From contig JAGCOF010000002.1 in assembly GCA_017645585.1 (NCBI GenBank), positions 1-64,000 on the forward strand: a DNA stretch of 64,000 bases, given 5' to 3'. Under the pieces are notes generated by a model that was not told the DNA's origin, did no database searches, and worked only from the letters and a program-made list of their open reading frames with translations. This stretch comes from Bacteroidales bacterium (GTDB taxonomy: Bacteria > Bacteroidota > Bacteroidia > Bacteroidales > P3). Of this stretch, positions 19,202-29,311 are shown in pieces. Each line of letters opens with the position of its first letter. The first letter of the stretch is position 1. A program made the translations under genes and the position numbers.

Positions 19202-22200
19202 ATGAAAATGCTCTGGAAAATAGTGTGGCGCGTGTTGCTGGGGCTGCTGCTGACGGTGTATGTGGCGGTGGCGCTGGTGAACTATTCGGTGGTGCAGTCG
19301 TATCTGGGTGCCGCCGCGAGCCGCCATTTCTCGGAGCAGTGGGGCGGCGAGGTACACATCGGGTCGCTGCACGCGATGCCGTGGGACCACCTGATACTGA
19401 GAAACGTGCGTCTGGTGCCGCCCGACGGGGACACCATTCTGGACGTGGAGTCGCTTCGGGTGAGCTTCCGCAAGTTCCCCTTCCAGGGTGACCGCCTGGC
19501 GGTGGAGCGCGTGTTCTTGCGCAACGGCTACTACTATTTCCGCTCGGATTACGACTCGGTGCAGGAGGTGTACACCACCAACCTGCAATACATCATCGAC
19601 CACTACACCCAGGGACAGCCGCCGAAGAATCCCGAGGGGGTGTTCACGGTGGACGTGAAGTCGCTCACGCTGAGCAATGTGCACTACAAGATGGACCTGC
19701 CCGACGTGCGGCCGGTGGTGTATGACGTGGGTGTGGAGATACCGCACATGGAGTTCTATAACATCAGCGGGCGGGTGAAGAACATCCACGTGGTGAACGA
19801 CGACGTGACCTGCAAGCTGCTGCACCTGAAGACGGTGGAGCGGAGCGGTTTCACGGTGGACGACCTCAAGGGCAACGTGCATGTGGGGCCGCACGACATC
19901 ACGGTGACGGACTTCGAGGCGCGGATGCCGCTGAGCACCATCGTGGCCGACGTGCGCATGACCTACGACGGGTGGGAGGAGATGATGGATTATGTGAACA
20001 CGGTGAACCACGAGGTGACCCTGCACGAGGGCACCAGCGTGGCGCTGAGCGACATAGCCTATTGGGCGCCGGTGCTGTGGGGCGCCGAGACGCAGATTGA
20101 GGCACACGGCACCGCCAACGGCACCATCAACCGCATGGTGGCCGACCTGGACATCGGCTGGGGCGAACGCTCGCAGCTGCTGCTCACGGGCAAGCTGAAA
20201 GACATCACGGCCATTGACTCGGCGAGCGTGGACATCGACATCGAGCGCCTGCGCACCGACCACGAGGACCTGCAGCCGCTGCTCGTGCTCCTCAAGGCCG
20301 ACCAGCACCTGCAGCAAGTGGTGCGCGAAGTGGAATACGTCGACCTGGGCCTGCGCCTGCGCGGAGGCCTGAAGGAAGCCTCCACGGCCAACCTGAACCT
20401 GAGCAGCGGCTTGGGCGACCTGCGAGCCGACGCGAGCCTGCGCCCCGTGGGAGACGGCATGGCCTTCGACCTGGAGGCCGGCAGCAACAGCCTGGGGCTG
20501 CGGCTGCTGCGCAGCGATTGGCTGAGCCGCACAGGCTTCGCGGCCAGCGTGACGGGCAGCTGGGCCGACCTCAAGAACCCCAAGACCCTGCGCGGCAAAC
20601 TGCAGGGCGAGCTGATGAACAGCGTGGTGCGCGGCCAGCGCATTGCGCCGGTGAGCATCGAAGGCGAGCTGAAGGACGGCAACGGTGAGGTGGAGGTGGT
20701 GTCGACCGACAGCCTGGCGCAGATGACCCTGAAGGCGCAGTTGGCGCAGCAGGACAGCACGAAACACATCCATACCCGCCTCGACATCGGGCACCTCGAC
20801 GCGGTGGCCTTCAAACTGCTGCCCGAAAAATACGGCGACGTGAAGACCCACGCCGAGCTGACCCTCGACGGCAAAGACCTCGACGAGATGCAGGGGCAGC
20901 TGACGATGACGCACACAGAGATGGGCAGCCTCGCGGTGGACAACATAGACGTGACGGTGTCGGCCCACCAAAGAACCAAGATAATACAACTGACGAGCGA
21001 CCCCGTGGAGGCAAAGGTGAGCGGCGGCTTCCGATATGAAGACCTGCCGCTGATGGTGCGCCACATGGGCCGCGAGGTGCTGCCGGAAGACCTCTTCAAG
21101 GTTGAGCCCCTGAGCGACGAGGAGCTGGCGCAGATTGCAGACAACCAGATCTACATGCAACTGCAGTGGAAGGACGACGGCCGCTTCCTGCAAGGCGTCA
21201 GCGACGGGTTGCGGGTGTCGGCAGGCACGCGCATCGAAGGCAAATACAGCAACTCGGAGCTGCTGAAGATGGTGCTGCGCAGCGACTCGATGCGCTTCGG
21301 CGAGGTGGTGCTGGACAACATAGGCCTGAGCAGTCACGCCACCCCAACGGGATACGTGGTGGAGATGGAGGCCCAGGAGGTCAATACGGGCGCTATGGAG
21401 CTGCTGAAACGAGCCAATATCACCCTCAACAGCAACCGCCACCGAGCCATTGCCGACCTGACGTGGGGCACCGAAGGGGCCAAGACGACGGGCGACCTGC
21501 GGCTGCGGCTGCGCGAGGGGCTGGTCAGCGTGTTGAAGCCCGACTTCACCATTGGCAGCACCGCCTGGAGGCTGCAAACCGACAGCGTGAGGATCAGCAA
21601 CGACGGCCGTCTGCGCGTGAGCGGTGAACGCATTGCGCTGCACGGCGACAACCAATCGCTCACGGCGCGGCTGAGCCTGCTGGGAGAGGACAACGACTGT
21701 GTGGAGCTGGCCTTCGACGACTTCAGCCTCAAGGGAGTGGCCGACCTGCTGCTGCAGGAGAGCCCCGTGAACGTGGCCGGCGACATCAAAGGCCGCTTCT
21801 CGCTGTATGGGTTGAACCAGACGCCCTACTTCAACGCCAACCTGCGTGTGGACAGCTGTGTGGTGAACCGTCAGCCGCTGGGCGATGTGAAGCTGCGCAG
21901 CAATTGGAACGCCGAACTCAATATGCTCAACCTCGACCTGGCGGGCGACCAGATTGACGCCACCGGATGGGTGGAGCTGGGCAAGAAAGAGCCCGAAATC
22001 AACTTCAACGTGGGCTTCGACCACTTCGAGCTGGGCCTGATAGCGCCGCTGCTGAGCGAGTTTGCCAGCCGCGTGGAGGGCCGTCTGCACGGCGACCTGG
22101 ACATCACGGGCACCACGTCGCAGCCGCTGGTGGTGGGCGAGGCATACGTGGAGGACGGCGTGCTGGGCCTCGGCATTACGGGCGTCACCTACTACCTCGA

Positions 22201-23563
22201 CGACAGCATCAGCTTTGCCAACCACCTCATCAAGCTCAACAACTTTGCCATCCGCGACCCGCGCAACAACATAGCCACCCTGGACGGCGAGATAAGATAC
22301 AACGACCTGAACGACATCAACCTCGACCTGCGTGTGAACACCGACAACCTGCTGCTGCTCGACCGCAAGCAAGGCGAGGAGTTCTACGGCACCCTGCTGG
22401 CTTCGGCCTCGGGGACGGTGAAGGGCAAAACCGACAGCCTGATGGTGTATGTCAGAGCCCGCACCAACCCGGGCAGCCGCCTGACAGTGCCGGTGAGCGA
22501 CCAGCGGCAGGTGAAGGCGCACAACTACATCGTCTTCGTCAGCGACCAGCCCGAAGCCAGCGAGAAGAAGAACGTGAAGCGGCAAGATGCGCGGCTGAAC
22601 CTGGAGCTCGACCTGGCCGTTACGCCCGATGTGCAGCTGACCCTGCCGATGGACTTCAACGAGGTGAACGCCAAGGTGACCGCCACAGGCATGGGCGACC
22701 TACACCTGACCCTTACGGGCGAGGAGGAGCCCGAGGTGCTGGGCAGCTACGAGATTACTTCGGGCACCATGAAACTCGGATTGCTGTCGCTGATTGAGAA
22801 AAACTTCGCCATCGAGAGCGGCAGCAGCCTCGGCTTCCAGGGGAGCCTGCCGAGTGCACGCTTCGACCTGAGGGCCGTCTACTCGCAGCGCGTCAACCTG
22901 TCGACCCTGACGGGCAGCATGACCGATGTGGGCAGTGCGCAGAAATACATACAGGTGGAGGACGTGATAGCCATTACGGGCACCCTGCAGGAGCCCACTC
23001 TGGGCTTCGACATCAGGCTGCCCAACGCCGACGCCAGCGTAGAGGAGGAGGTGTTTGCCTATATCGACCGCAGCAACGAGCGCGACATGCTGAACCAGAC
23101 GGTGTCGCTGCTGGTGCTGGGACAGTTCTACAACGCCAACACGGCGGCCCTGAACGGCAACATAGCCACCTCGGGCGGCATCGGGGCCCTGTCGGGCCTG
23201 CTGACCGACCTGGTGGGCGTGGTGGACATCAACGTGGACTACAAAGCCGCCAACGAAGTGACCAAGGAGCAGTTGGACGTGAACATCAGCAAGGATTGGG
23301 GTCGCTGGTATCTGGAGAGCACCCTCGGCTACGGCGGTGAGAGCCGTGAGCTGGAGACCGGCGGCAACAGCGCCGTCATCGACGCATTGATAGGCTACCG
23401 ACTGAGTCCGCTGGTGCACCTCTTCGCCTACAACCGCACCAACACCAACGACTACACGCGCATGGACCTGCCCTACAAACAGGGCGTGGGCCTGAAGCTC
23501 ACCAAGGACTTCGATCGCTGGAGCGAGCTATTCACACATCAAAAGAGGAAGAAAAAGAAATAG
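19202..23563 (+). CDS. tamB: TamB-family translocation/assembly protein
   Basis: The protein of 1,453 aa has one N-terminal membrane segment (about residues 5-28), a long beta-rich AsmA/TamB-like body, and a C-terminal DUF490 domain (about residues 1080-1440) with hallmarks such as GSYEITSGTMKLG, VEDVIAITGTL, and a final domain with QTVSLLVLGQFYN. TamB proteins bridge the inner and outer membranes and help outer-membrane protein or phospholipid traffic; in Bacteroidota a homologue is linked to surface glycolipid and barrel biogenesis. The length is normal for the family. It is followed after 3 bases by the LytTR gene, so the two are probably co-transcribed. The long minus-strand frame opposite is a high-GC shadow. 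Confidence 0.93.
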   Translation: MKMLWKIVWRVLLGLLLTVYVAVALVNYSVVQSYLGAAASRHFSEQWGGEVHIGSLHAMPWDHLILRNVRLVPPDGDTILDVESLRVSFRKFPFQGDRLAVERVFLRNGYYYFRSDYDSVQEVYTTNLQYIIDHYTQGQPPKNPEGVFTVDVKSLTLSNVHYKMDLPDVRPVVYDVGVEIPHMEFYNISGRVKNIHVVNDDVTCKLLHLKTVERSGFTVDDLKGNVHVGPHDITVTDFEARMPLSTIVADVRMTYDGWEEMMDYVNTVNHEVTLHEGTSVALSDIAYWAPVLWGAETQIEAHGTANGTINRMVADLDIGWGERSQLLLTGKLKDITAIDSASVDIDIERLRTDHEDLQPLLVLLKADQHLQQVVREVEYVDLGLRLRGGLKEASTANLNLSSGLGDLRADASLRPVGDGMAFDLEAGSNSLGLRLLRSDWLSRTGFAASVTGSWADLKNPKTLRGKLQGELMNSVVRGQRIAPVSIEGELKDGNGEVEVVSTDSLAQMTLKAQLAQQDSTKHIHTRLDIGHLDAVAFKLLPEKYGDVKTHAELTLDGKDLDEMQGQLTMTHTEMGSLAVDNIDVTVSAHQRTKIIQLTSDPVEAKVSGGFRYEDLPLMVRHMGREVLPEDLFKVEPLSDEELAQIADNQIYMQLQWKDDGRFLQGVSDGLRVSAGTRIEGKYSNSELLKMVLRSDSMRFGEVVLDNIGLSSHATPTGYVVEMEAQEVNTGAMELLKRANITLNSNRHRAIADLTWGTEGAKTTGDLRLRLREGLVSVLKPDFTIGSTAWRLQTDSVRISNDGRLRVSGERIALHGDNQSLTARLSLLGEDNDCVELAFDDFSLKGVADLLLQESPVNVAGDIKGRFSLYGLNQTPYFNANLRVDSCVVNRQPLGDVKLRSNWNAELNMLNLDLAGDQIDATGWVELGKKEPEINFNVGFDHFELGLIAPLLSEFASRVEGRLHGDLDITGTTSQPLVVGEAYVEDGVLGLGITGVTYYLDDSISFANHLIKLNNFAIRDPRNNIATLDGEIRYNDLNDINLDLRVNTDNLLLLDRKQGEEFYGTLLASASGTVKGKTDSLMVYVRARTNPGSRLTVPVSDQRQVKAHNYIVFVSDQPEASEKKNVKRQDARLNLELDLAVTPDVQLTLPMDFNEVNAKVTATGMGDLHLTLTGEEEPEVLGSYEITSGTMKLGLLSLIEKNFAIESGSSLGFQGSLPSARFDLRAVYSQRVNLSTLTGSMTDVGSAQKYIQVEDVIAITGTLQEPTLGFDIRLPNADASVEEEVFAYIDRSNERDMLNQTVSLLVLGQFYNANTAALNGNIATSGGIGALSGLLTDLVGVVDINVDYKAANEVTKEQLDVNISKDWGRWYLESTLGYGGESRELETGGNSAVIDALIGYRLSPLVHLFAYNRTNTNDYTRMDLPYKQGVGLKLTKDFDRWSELFTHQKRKKKK

Positions 23564-23566
23564 ACC

Positions 23567-24451
23567 ATGAGGATACCCAAGACCATATACTCCATCAAAA
23601 GCACCATCATGTTCGTGGCAGGGCTGGTGCTGTTCACCCTGTTTTTCGCCATCATCTACACTCCCAACTACGGCCTCTCGGAGGAGCTCACCAGCCTGAG
23701 CGACCTGGGGGAAGGTGAGCAGGCAGTGGCACAATGGTACCAGAACGAGAACATGTGTCTCTCCATCACTTGCGCCATCATTCTGGCGGTGACCGCGCTG
23801 TCGAGGGTCATCCTGCTGTTCTTCACCCGCACGTCCCGCCTCCGCGAGTGGGAATACCTGCTGTGGCAATTTGGCGAGGTGGTCGCCACCGCCCTCTTCG
23901 CCGACCTCTTCCTCTCGCTCTACCTGCACCTGGGCTACTTCCCCAACCTGCCGCGGGTGCTGCTGATCTACATCTCCGTAGCCATTTTCCCCTACACCTT
24001 CTATTGGCTGCTGGCCGAGCGCATCGACCGCGACCTGCGCATTGCCGAAGCACAGCGCACCATCCTGCGCCTGCGCAAAGGCGAGGAACGCGAAGAGAAA
24101 GGTATGATGCGCTTTGTGGACGACAAGGGCAACATGAAGCTGGTGGTCAGTTCGGAGCACATCATCAGCATCGAGGCAGCGGGCAACTACGTCACCATCC
24201 TGCATATCAGCGGCGGCCGCTTGATGCGCTACAGCCTGCGCAACACGCTGAAAGGCATCGAAGAGCTGTGTGCCGGCAGCCCGTTGGTGCGTTGTCACCG
24301 CAGCTATTACATCAACCTGAGCAAAGTGAAGCTGCTCCGCAAGACCCCCGAGGGCATCTTCGCCGAGATAGACTATGAGGGCGTGGGCGACATCCCCGTG
24401 TCGAAAAGCTACGCCACGGAGGTAATGGCCCGTTTCTCGGAACACAAATAA
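23567..24451 (+). CDS. membrane-anchored LytTR transcriptional regulator
   Basis: The protein of 294 aa has about four N-terminal membrane segments (roughly residues 13-33, 63-85, 100-122 and 130-150), a short charged helix, and a C-terminal LytTR DNA-binding domain (about residues 185-290) with IISIEAAGNYVTI, RYSLRNTLKGIE, LVRCHRSYYINL and IPVSKSY motifs. This membrane-LytTR layout is common in Bacteroidota and senses unknown signals. It starts 3 bases after tamB and is followed 7 bases later by the glycosidase gene, so these form an operon. The target genes are not shown by the sequence. Confidence 0.9.
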   Translation: MRIPKTIYSIKSTIMFVAGLVLFTLFFAIIYTPNYGLSEELTSLSDLGEGEQAVAQWYQNENMCLSITCAIILAVTALSRVILLFFTRTSRLREWEYLLWQFGEVVATALFADLFLSLYLHLGYFPNLPRVLLIYISVAIFPYTFYWLLAERIDRDLRIAEAQRTILRLRKGEEREEKGMMRFVDDKGNMKLVVSSEHIISIEAAGNYVTILHISGGRLMRYSLRNTLKGIEELCAGSPLVRCHRSYYINLSKVKLLRKTPEGIFAEIDYEGVGDIPVSKSYATEVMARFSEHK

Positions 24452-24458
24452 AGACCCT

Positions 24459-25334
24459 ATGCTTAGACGCCTGACACTCCTCCTGACCGCGCTGCTGCTC
24501 TGCCCCACCCTGCTGAGGGCGCAGGTCAACTACTCCAATGACTCGCTGCGGGTGGTCAATGCAGAATGGAGTGTCGACACGCTGGAAGGGTTCTACCTCA
24601 AGCGCTACCAATTCGGCGAAGGCGCCTTGTTCTGCTCGGCGCAGTACCTGTGCATCCTCGAGATACCGGCCCGCTCGCACCGTCGGCTGGCCTTCACCTG
24701 CGACACCACGCTGACCGAGCTCTCCACCCTGGCGCTACGCAGCAACGCCTATGCCGCCATCAATGGCTCGTTCTTCGACATGAAGCAGGGCAATCCCACT
24801 TGCTACCTGAAAATTGACGGCGAGGCGTTGGGCGAAAACACCCCTGCACAGGTGGATTCTGTACACAGAAAGTACTTCCAATACGCCACCCTGCTGCTCA
24901 ACGGCGGGCGGCCGGCGCTGGCAGTGCCCGACAGCAGCCGCGTGTGGGAAGAAACGCTGAAAGACAGCAACATCATGACTGCCGGGCCTATGCTGCTGAA
25001 AGATGGTAAGGATGTGCCGCAACGTGGCGACCGTTCGTTTGTGACCCACCGCCACAACCGCACGGCCCTCGGCATACGTCCCGACGGCACCACGCTGCTG
25101 CTGGTGGCCGACGGACGTTTCAAGCATCAGGCTGAGGGGTTATCGCTGCCGGAACTGCAACGCATCATGCGCTGGCTGGGTTGCACCGAGGCCATCAACC
25201 TCGACGGAGGCGGCAGCACGACCATGTATGTGCACGACCATCCCCACAACGGCGTGGTCAATCACCCCTCCGACAACTACTTCTACGACCACGAAGGCCA
25301 GCGTCCCGTGTCGAACGCTATTCTTGTGCTGTAG
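24459..25334 (+). CDS. phosphodiester glycosidase (NAGPA-domain) exported protein
   Basis: The 291-residue protein starts with a signal peptide (MLRRLTLLLTALLLCPTLLR). Family motifs of PF09992 are present: AAINGSFFDM, MTAGPMLL, HRHNRTALGI, and INLDGGGSTTMYV near the C-terminus. The domain is shared with mammalian 'uncovering enzyme' and bacterial exopolysaccharide proteins, and hydrolyses or binds glycosyl phosphodiesters. The natural substrate here is unknown; cell-envelope phosphodiesters are plausible. Last gene of the tamB operon; it converges on the small lipoprotein gene with a 3-base gap. Confidence 0.88.
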   Translation: MLRRLTLLLTALLLCPTLLRAQVNYSNDSLRVVNAEWSVDTLEGFYLKRYQFGEGALFCSAQYLCILEIPARSHRRLAFTCDTTLTELSTLALRSNAYAAINGSFFDMKQGNPTCYLKIDGEALGENTPAQVDSVHRKYFQYATLLLNGGRPALAVPDSSRVWEETLKDSNIMTAGPMLLKDGKDVPQRGDRSFVTHRHNRTALGIRPDGTTLLLVADGRFKHQAEGLSLPELQRIMRWLGCTEAINLDGGGSTTMYVHDHPHNGVVNHPSDNYFYDHEGQRPVSNAILVL

Positions 25335-25337
25335 ACT

Positions 25338-25565
25338 TTACTTGGCGATGTCCTCAGGGTTTACCGTACCCCGCTCTTCACTTTCCAGACAGCCACGGTT
25401 CTCTCTGCCAAGTGAGCTACACGGCGTGTCAGGATGGACATAGAGCACCGTCTCGTTCACCTGGGTAGTCGAGACTCGCTCATAGCAATAGCAAGCCTTG
25501 TCGTCGCACGAGGCAAAAACTGCACAAACCAATAAGGCTATCGGTATCAAAACTTTCTTTTTCAT
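25338..25565 (-). CDS. small Cys-rich lipoprotein, unknown function
   Basis: The 75-residue protein (ATG at 25565; an upstream GTG at 25571 is less likely) has a lipoprotein signal peptide with a lipobox at about residues 16-19 (FASC). The mature part holds five further Cys residues (ACYC, PCSS, GCLE) and no recognised domain. The ATG lies 2 bases after the GH92 stop codon, so it is translated from the same operon. A role with the mannosidase is only suggested by position. Confidence 0.7.
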   Translation of the reverse strand: MKKKVLIPIALLVCAVFASCDDKACYCYERVSTTQVNETVLYVHPDTPCSSLGRENRGCLESEERGTVNPEDIAK

Positions 25566-25567
25566 AT

Positions 25568-28327
25568 TCACAATATAACTATTTCATCTGCAAAAATCCA
25601 GGCCTGCTCGCCAGCACTGATGTGCCAATCGGGCAACGTGCCATAGTTCTCGACTGTAAGTTTGAAATACTTGGCACGGACCTGTTTGACCACGGCGAAG
25701 AGCTGCGTTGTGCTCTTTTCCTGTTTGCTCTGCGGATTTTCACCGGGGGCATCCTTCACCTCCAGCATGTCGCCATAGGGCAACCAATTCTCGCCGTCGA
25801 GGCTGTATTCCACCTTGAGGCTCTTGGGGTAGAAGATCCATGAACGCATGTTTTCCAGGCAGTTCACACCCACCATACTTACCTTCTGTTCATTGTCGAG
25901 CTCCACCACAGCCACCATGTCGCCCTGCCAGCCCTGCCAGCCGCCAATGCGGTAGTTGGTGTTGCCGTAGATATTGTCCACCATACCCTCGGGGCCGTTC
26001 TCGGTGTATTGCGGGGCAGGCTGCGTGAGGTAGGTGACGTGCTTGTCGGTGGAGGTGCGTACCAAATGTTGTTTTACAACCTGTGACATCAAACGACCAT
26101 CAATCTGGGCGGCGAACTCCACATCAACTTCTTTTGCACCTGGCATAATGGCAAATGGACTCACATTACGCCTCTCTTCAAGACAATTCAGAACTGGATA
26201 CAACTTACCGCTTTTGTCAGACGGGGAAAAGAATTGTACCTCCTTATCGGTGTAGACCATAGCCTCTCCCTGCTTCTCTTCACCCATCTGCATCCGCCAG
26301 TCGTCAAAGACCGGGCAGGGGGTGATGCGGAGAGAGTCTGGGCAATCGTAAAACATATTGACAGTAAGAGGAGCACGCTTGAAGCCATCCACATTAAAGA
26401 TAGGCTTTGTTTCCACCCAAATATCACTGCCGGGACAGACTTTATACATACCGAGGGAGGCCAGCACATACCAGGCGCTCATCTGACCGCAGTCCTCGTT
26501 GCCACAAAGTCCGTCGGGTTGGCTGGAGTAGAATTCGTCGAGTATCTTGTGCACATACTTCTCTGTCTTCTCCGGTTGTCCAAGGAGGGAGTATAGCCAG
26601 GCGGCATGATGGCTCGGTTCATTGCCATGAGCATACATACCGATAAGGCCAGTGACGTCGACCTGGTCACGTCCACCCATGGCGTTGTGACCCTCGAAGA
26701 GGCTGTCAAGAAAGGCGACGGCATTATTCTTGCCACCGATATGTTCCACCCAAGCGGCGATATCGTGCGGCACGTAAGTGCTGTACTGCCAGCTGTTGGC
26801 CTCGGTGAAGTGGTTGTTGACCTCGGTGGGGTCGAAGGGGGTGACCCAGCCACCGTTGCGCTTGGCATGGGCAAAGCCGTTGCTGTCAATCACATTCTGC
26901 CAACTTTGGCTGCGAATCCAATACTCGCGAGCAACGGCAGTGTCGCCAGCGAAGTCTGCCATCTGAGCAATACACCAGTCATCATAGGCATATTCCAGCG
27001 TCTTGCTGACGCTTTCGTTGTCAACCTCCGACGAAAGGTAGCCCTGTGCAGCATAGGCACGCTGTTCTGGTGTGCGATTGCTGGTGGCCACCATTGCGGC
27101 AAGCAACTGATTGGGTGAATAACCAGCAATAGTGCCGTCGGGTTCAGCCAAGTGGATATATGCTTCCAGCATCATAGGCACAGCGTGATAGCCTATCATA
27201 CAGTGGGTCTCATAGCTGGCCAGCTCCCACATAGGTAGCTCGCCACCCTGCTCGAAGTTCTTCATGGCGGTGTAGACGAAGTCGACAGTGCGCTCAGGCT
27301 CAATCTGCGTCAGCAGGGGGTGCAGGGCACGGTAGGTGTCCCACAGCGAGAAGACGGTATACACTTCCCTACCCTCGTCAGCGACATGTATCTTATTGTC
27401 GGTGCCACGGTAGCGGCCGTCGGCGTCGCTCCACAGGTAGGGCGAGGTCATGCAGTGATAGAGGGCCGTGTAGAAGCAACGGCGCTGCTCCTTGGAGCCA
27501 CCCTCCACCTTCAGCTTGCCGAGAGCCTCCTCCCATGTGCGGTCGGCAGCGCGACGGGCACTCTCGAAGTCGTTGTGCTTGGCGGTGATGAGGTTGCCAA
27601 TGGCACCGTCGATGTCCACACCGCTGATGGCCACCTGCAGCTCAATGCGCTTGGTGCCGTCAGGCAGTTTCACAACGGCCTGCGTGGAGTCCTCGTTGAA
27701 GGTAATATCCGACAGGTCGACATCGCCGCGGATGGCGAAATGCAAGTGCTGGTCGGGGTTCCATGCACTACTTTCGCGCCAGCCCACAATCATGCCGTCA
27801 CGCAGCATAATCTTGCCGCTGATCAGCACATCGCGGTGGTTCAGCTCAATGACGAAGGCGTTGTTGCGGTCATCGGCATAGGTATAGGCGTGATAGGCCA
27901 CACGGCGGTCGGCGGTGAGCTCGACGATGGTCTTCGGACCGTCGAGCAGCACCTTGTAGTAGCCCGCGCGGGCTGTCTCGTTCTTGTGCGAGAAATGGCT
28001 CTTGTAGTCACCCGACCACTGACCACAGACAGGCATCAGCAGCAGGTCGCCGTAGTCGGAGCAGCCGGTGCCGCTGAGGTGGGTGTGGCTGAAGCCATAA
28101 ATGGTGTCGTCACTGTAGTGGTAGCCGCTGCAGCCGTCCCAGCCTTCGAGGCGTGTGTCGGGCGAGGACTGTATCTGGCCGAACGGCACGATGGCTCCCG
28201 GAAAGGTATGGCCATGTCCGTCGGTGCCCACCAAGGGGTTGACATAGGAGGTCAGCGATTTATTGCCGCAAGCAACAAAAATTAAGAATGAAAAACTAAT
28301 AATTAAAAATTGGCTGACGCGTTTCAT
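25568..28327 (-). CDS. GH92 alpha-mannosidase lipoprotein
   Basis: About 919 aa. The signal peptide ends in a lipobox (IFVACG), so the enzyme is lipid-anchored. GH92 signatures include TDGHGHTFPGAIVPFGQ near the N-terminus, DGCSGYHY and FSHTHLSGTGC, QIEPERTVDF, and GNEDCGQMSAWYVLASLG. A discoidin-like C-terminal domain (about residues 770-919) follows. GH92 enzymes are calcium-dependent exo-acting alpha-mannosidases, mostly alpha-1,2 or alpha-1,3, acting on N-glycans or yeast mannan. I chose ATG 28327; ATG 28333 is possible. The hydrophobic part of the signal peptide is encoded by a 7-bp-period repeat (28275-28309). It lies downstream of the ROK kinase in one operon. Confidence 0.93.
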   Translation of the reverse strand: MKRVSQFLIISFSFLIFVACGNKSLTSYVNPLVGTDGHGHTFPGAIVPFGQIQSSPDTRLEGWDGCSGYHYSDDTIYGFSHTHLSGTGCSDYGDLLLMPVCGQWSGDYKSHFSHKNETARAGYYKVLLDGPKTIVELTADRRVAYHAYTYADDRNNAFVIELNHRDVLISGKIMLRDGMIVGWRESSAWNPDQHLHFAIRGDVDLSDITFNEDSTQAVVKLPDGTKRIELQVAISGVDIDGAIGNLITAKHNDFESARRAADRTWEEALGKLKVEGGSKEQRRCFYTALYHCMTSPYLWSDADGRYRGTDNKIHVADEGREVYTVFSLWDTYRALHPLLTQIEPERTVDFVYTAMKNFEQGGELPMWELASYETHCMIGYHAVPMMLEAYIHLAEPDGTIAGYSPNQLLAAMVATSNRTPEQRAYAAQGYLSSEVDNESVSKTLEYAYDDWCIAQMADFAGDTAVAREYWIRSQSWQNVIDSNGFAHAKRNGGWVTPFDPTEVNNHFTEANSWQYSTYVPHDIAAWVEHIGGKNNAVAFLDSLFEGHNAMGGRDQVDVTGLIGMYAHGNEPSHHAAWLYSLLGQPEKTEKYVHKILDEFYSSQPDGLCGNEDCGQMSAWYVLASLGMYKVCPGSDIWVETKPIFNVDGFKRAPLTVNMFYDCPDSLRITPCPVFDDWRMQMGEEKQGEAMVYTDKEVQFFSPSDKSGKLYPVLNCLEERRNVSPFAIMPGAKEVDVEFAAQIDGRLMSQVVKQHLVRTSTDKHVTYLTQPAPQYTENGPEGMVDNIYGNTNYRIGGWQGWQGDMVAVVELDNEQKVSMVGVNCLENMRSWIFYPKSLKVEYSLDGENWLPYGDMLEVKDAPGENPQSKQEKSTTQLFAVVKQVRAKYFKLTVENYGTLPDWHISAGEQAWIFADEIVIL

Positions 28328-28368
28328 TATCATGAATTATTAATTTTATATCTTAATTCTTCATTTTC
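28275..28368 (-). repeat. 7-bp-period inverted repeat spanning the ROK stop and the GH92 signal peptide (site H1)
   Basis: On the plus strand the arm at 28275-28309 reads ACAAAAA TTAAGAA, then TGAAAAA, CTAATAA, TTAAAAA. The complementary arm at 28327-28368 reads TTATCAT, GAATTAT, TAATTTT, ATATCTT, AATTCTT, CATTTTC. One arm contains the ROK stop codon and GH92 start; the other encodes the signal-peptide core. Confidence 0.75.
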
Positions 28369-29288
28369 AGCAGTGCGGCAGCGCCGAGGATGGCCACCTC
28401 ATTGGCTTTCAGTTCGCTCATGCGGATGGAGCAGGTGCCACTGAATATATTGAGCAGGTACTTCTCAAAGGCTGCGCGCAGGGGCTTCAGCAGGGGCTCA
28501 CCCACCTGGGCAGGACCACCCATGAGGAAGATGGCCTCGGGAGCCGAGAAGGTGACGCTGTTGGCCATTGCCAGACCCAGCTGGTCGCCCACGGTTTCCC
28601 ATGTCTTCAGAGCCACGGGGTCACCCTGATGGGCCAGCTCGCCAATCATCTTGCTGGTGATGTCGGGGGTCACCTCACAGCCCTTCAACTCGCAGTAGGT
28701 CTGCACGATACCGCGTGCCGAGGTATAGGTCTCGAGGCAACCCTCGCGGCCACAGGAGCACTTGCGACCATGCTGGTAGAGGATGGCGTGGCCCAACTCG
28801 CCGGCGGCGCCGGTGGAGCCATGCACCAATTTGCCGTCCACCACGATACCGCTGCCCACACCGGTACCTAAAGTAAACATAATGAAGTGTTTCATACCCT
28901 TGGCACCGCCATATACATACTCGCCGTAAGCGGCGGCATTGGCGTCGTTGCTGAGCACCACGGGCACATCGCGATACTTGTGTATCTCCTTCTCGAAGTT
29001 CAGCACCCCTTTGATAGTCAGGTTGGGAGCGTTGTCCACACAGCCGGTATAGAAGTTGCCGTTGGGGGCGCCGATACCGATGCCCTCGAGCTGCGCCGCA
29101 ATGCCGTCGACTGCCGACTGTGCGGCCATCATAGTCTCGATTTCGCGCATCATGTCACGCACATAGGGTTCCAGCTCGGTATAGGCGTTGGTCGGCAAGT
29201 TGCGACGCTGGACGATGTTACCGTTTTCGGTCACCAGCCCAATGTCGGTGTTGGTGCCACCCATATCAACTCCAATAGAATACTTCAT
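28353..29288 (-). CDS. ROK-family sugar kinase (glucokinase-like)
   Basis: The 311-residue protein begins MKYSIGVDMGGTNTDIG, the ATP-binding motif of ROK kinases. It also has FTLGTGVGSGIV, ELGHA, and the zinc-binding CSCGREGCLETY motif. These enzymes phosphorylate hexoses such as glucose, mannose or N-acetylated sugars. The lack of an N-terminal helix-turn-helix argues for a kinase rather than a ROK repressor. Its place before a GH92 mannosidase suggests that released mannose could be a substrate (inference). The start at 29288 follows a good promoter at 29312-29342; the frame upstream to 29336 is not needed. Confidence 0.88.
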   Translation of the reverse strand: MKYSIGVDMGGTNTDIGLVTENGNIVQRRNLPTNAYTELEPYVRDMMREIETMMAAQSAVDGIAAQLEGIGIGAPNGNFYTGCVDNAPNLTIKGVLNFEKEIHKYRDVPVVLSNDANAAAYGEYVYGGAKGMKHFIMFTLGTGVGSGIVVDGKLVHGSTGAAGELGHAILYQHGRKCSCGREGCLETYTSARGIVQTYCELKGCEVTPDITSKMIGELAHQGDPVALKTWETVGDQLGLAMANSVTFSAPEAIFLMGGPAQVGEPLLKPLRAAFEKYLLNIFSGTCSIRMSELKANEVAILGAAALLKMKN

Positions 29289-29311
29289 TGTTTTATGTTT
29301 TAAATAAATTG

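Noticed and set aside
19139..22585. Long minus-strand open frame (1,148 codons) opposite tamB
   Set aside because: It is exactly antisense to a well-supported gene in GC-rich DNA and its product is His/Val/Gln-rich without any domain; a codon-bias shadow.
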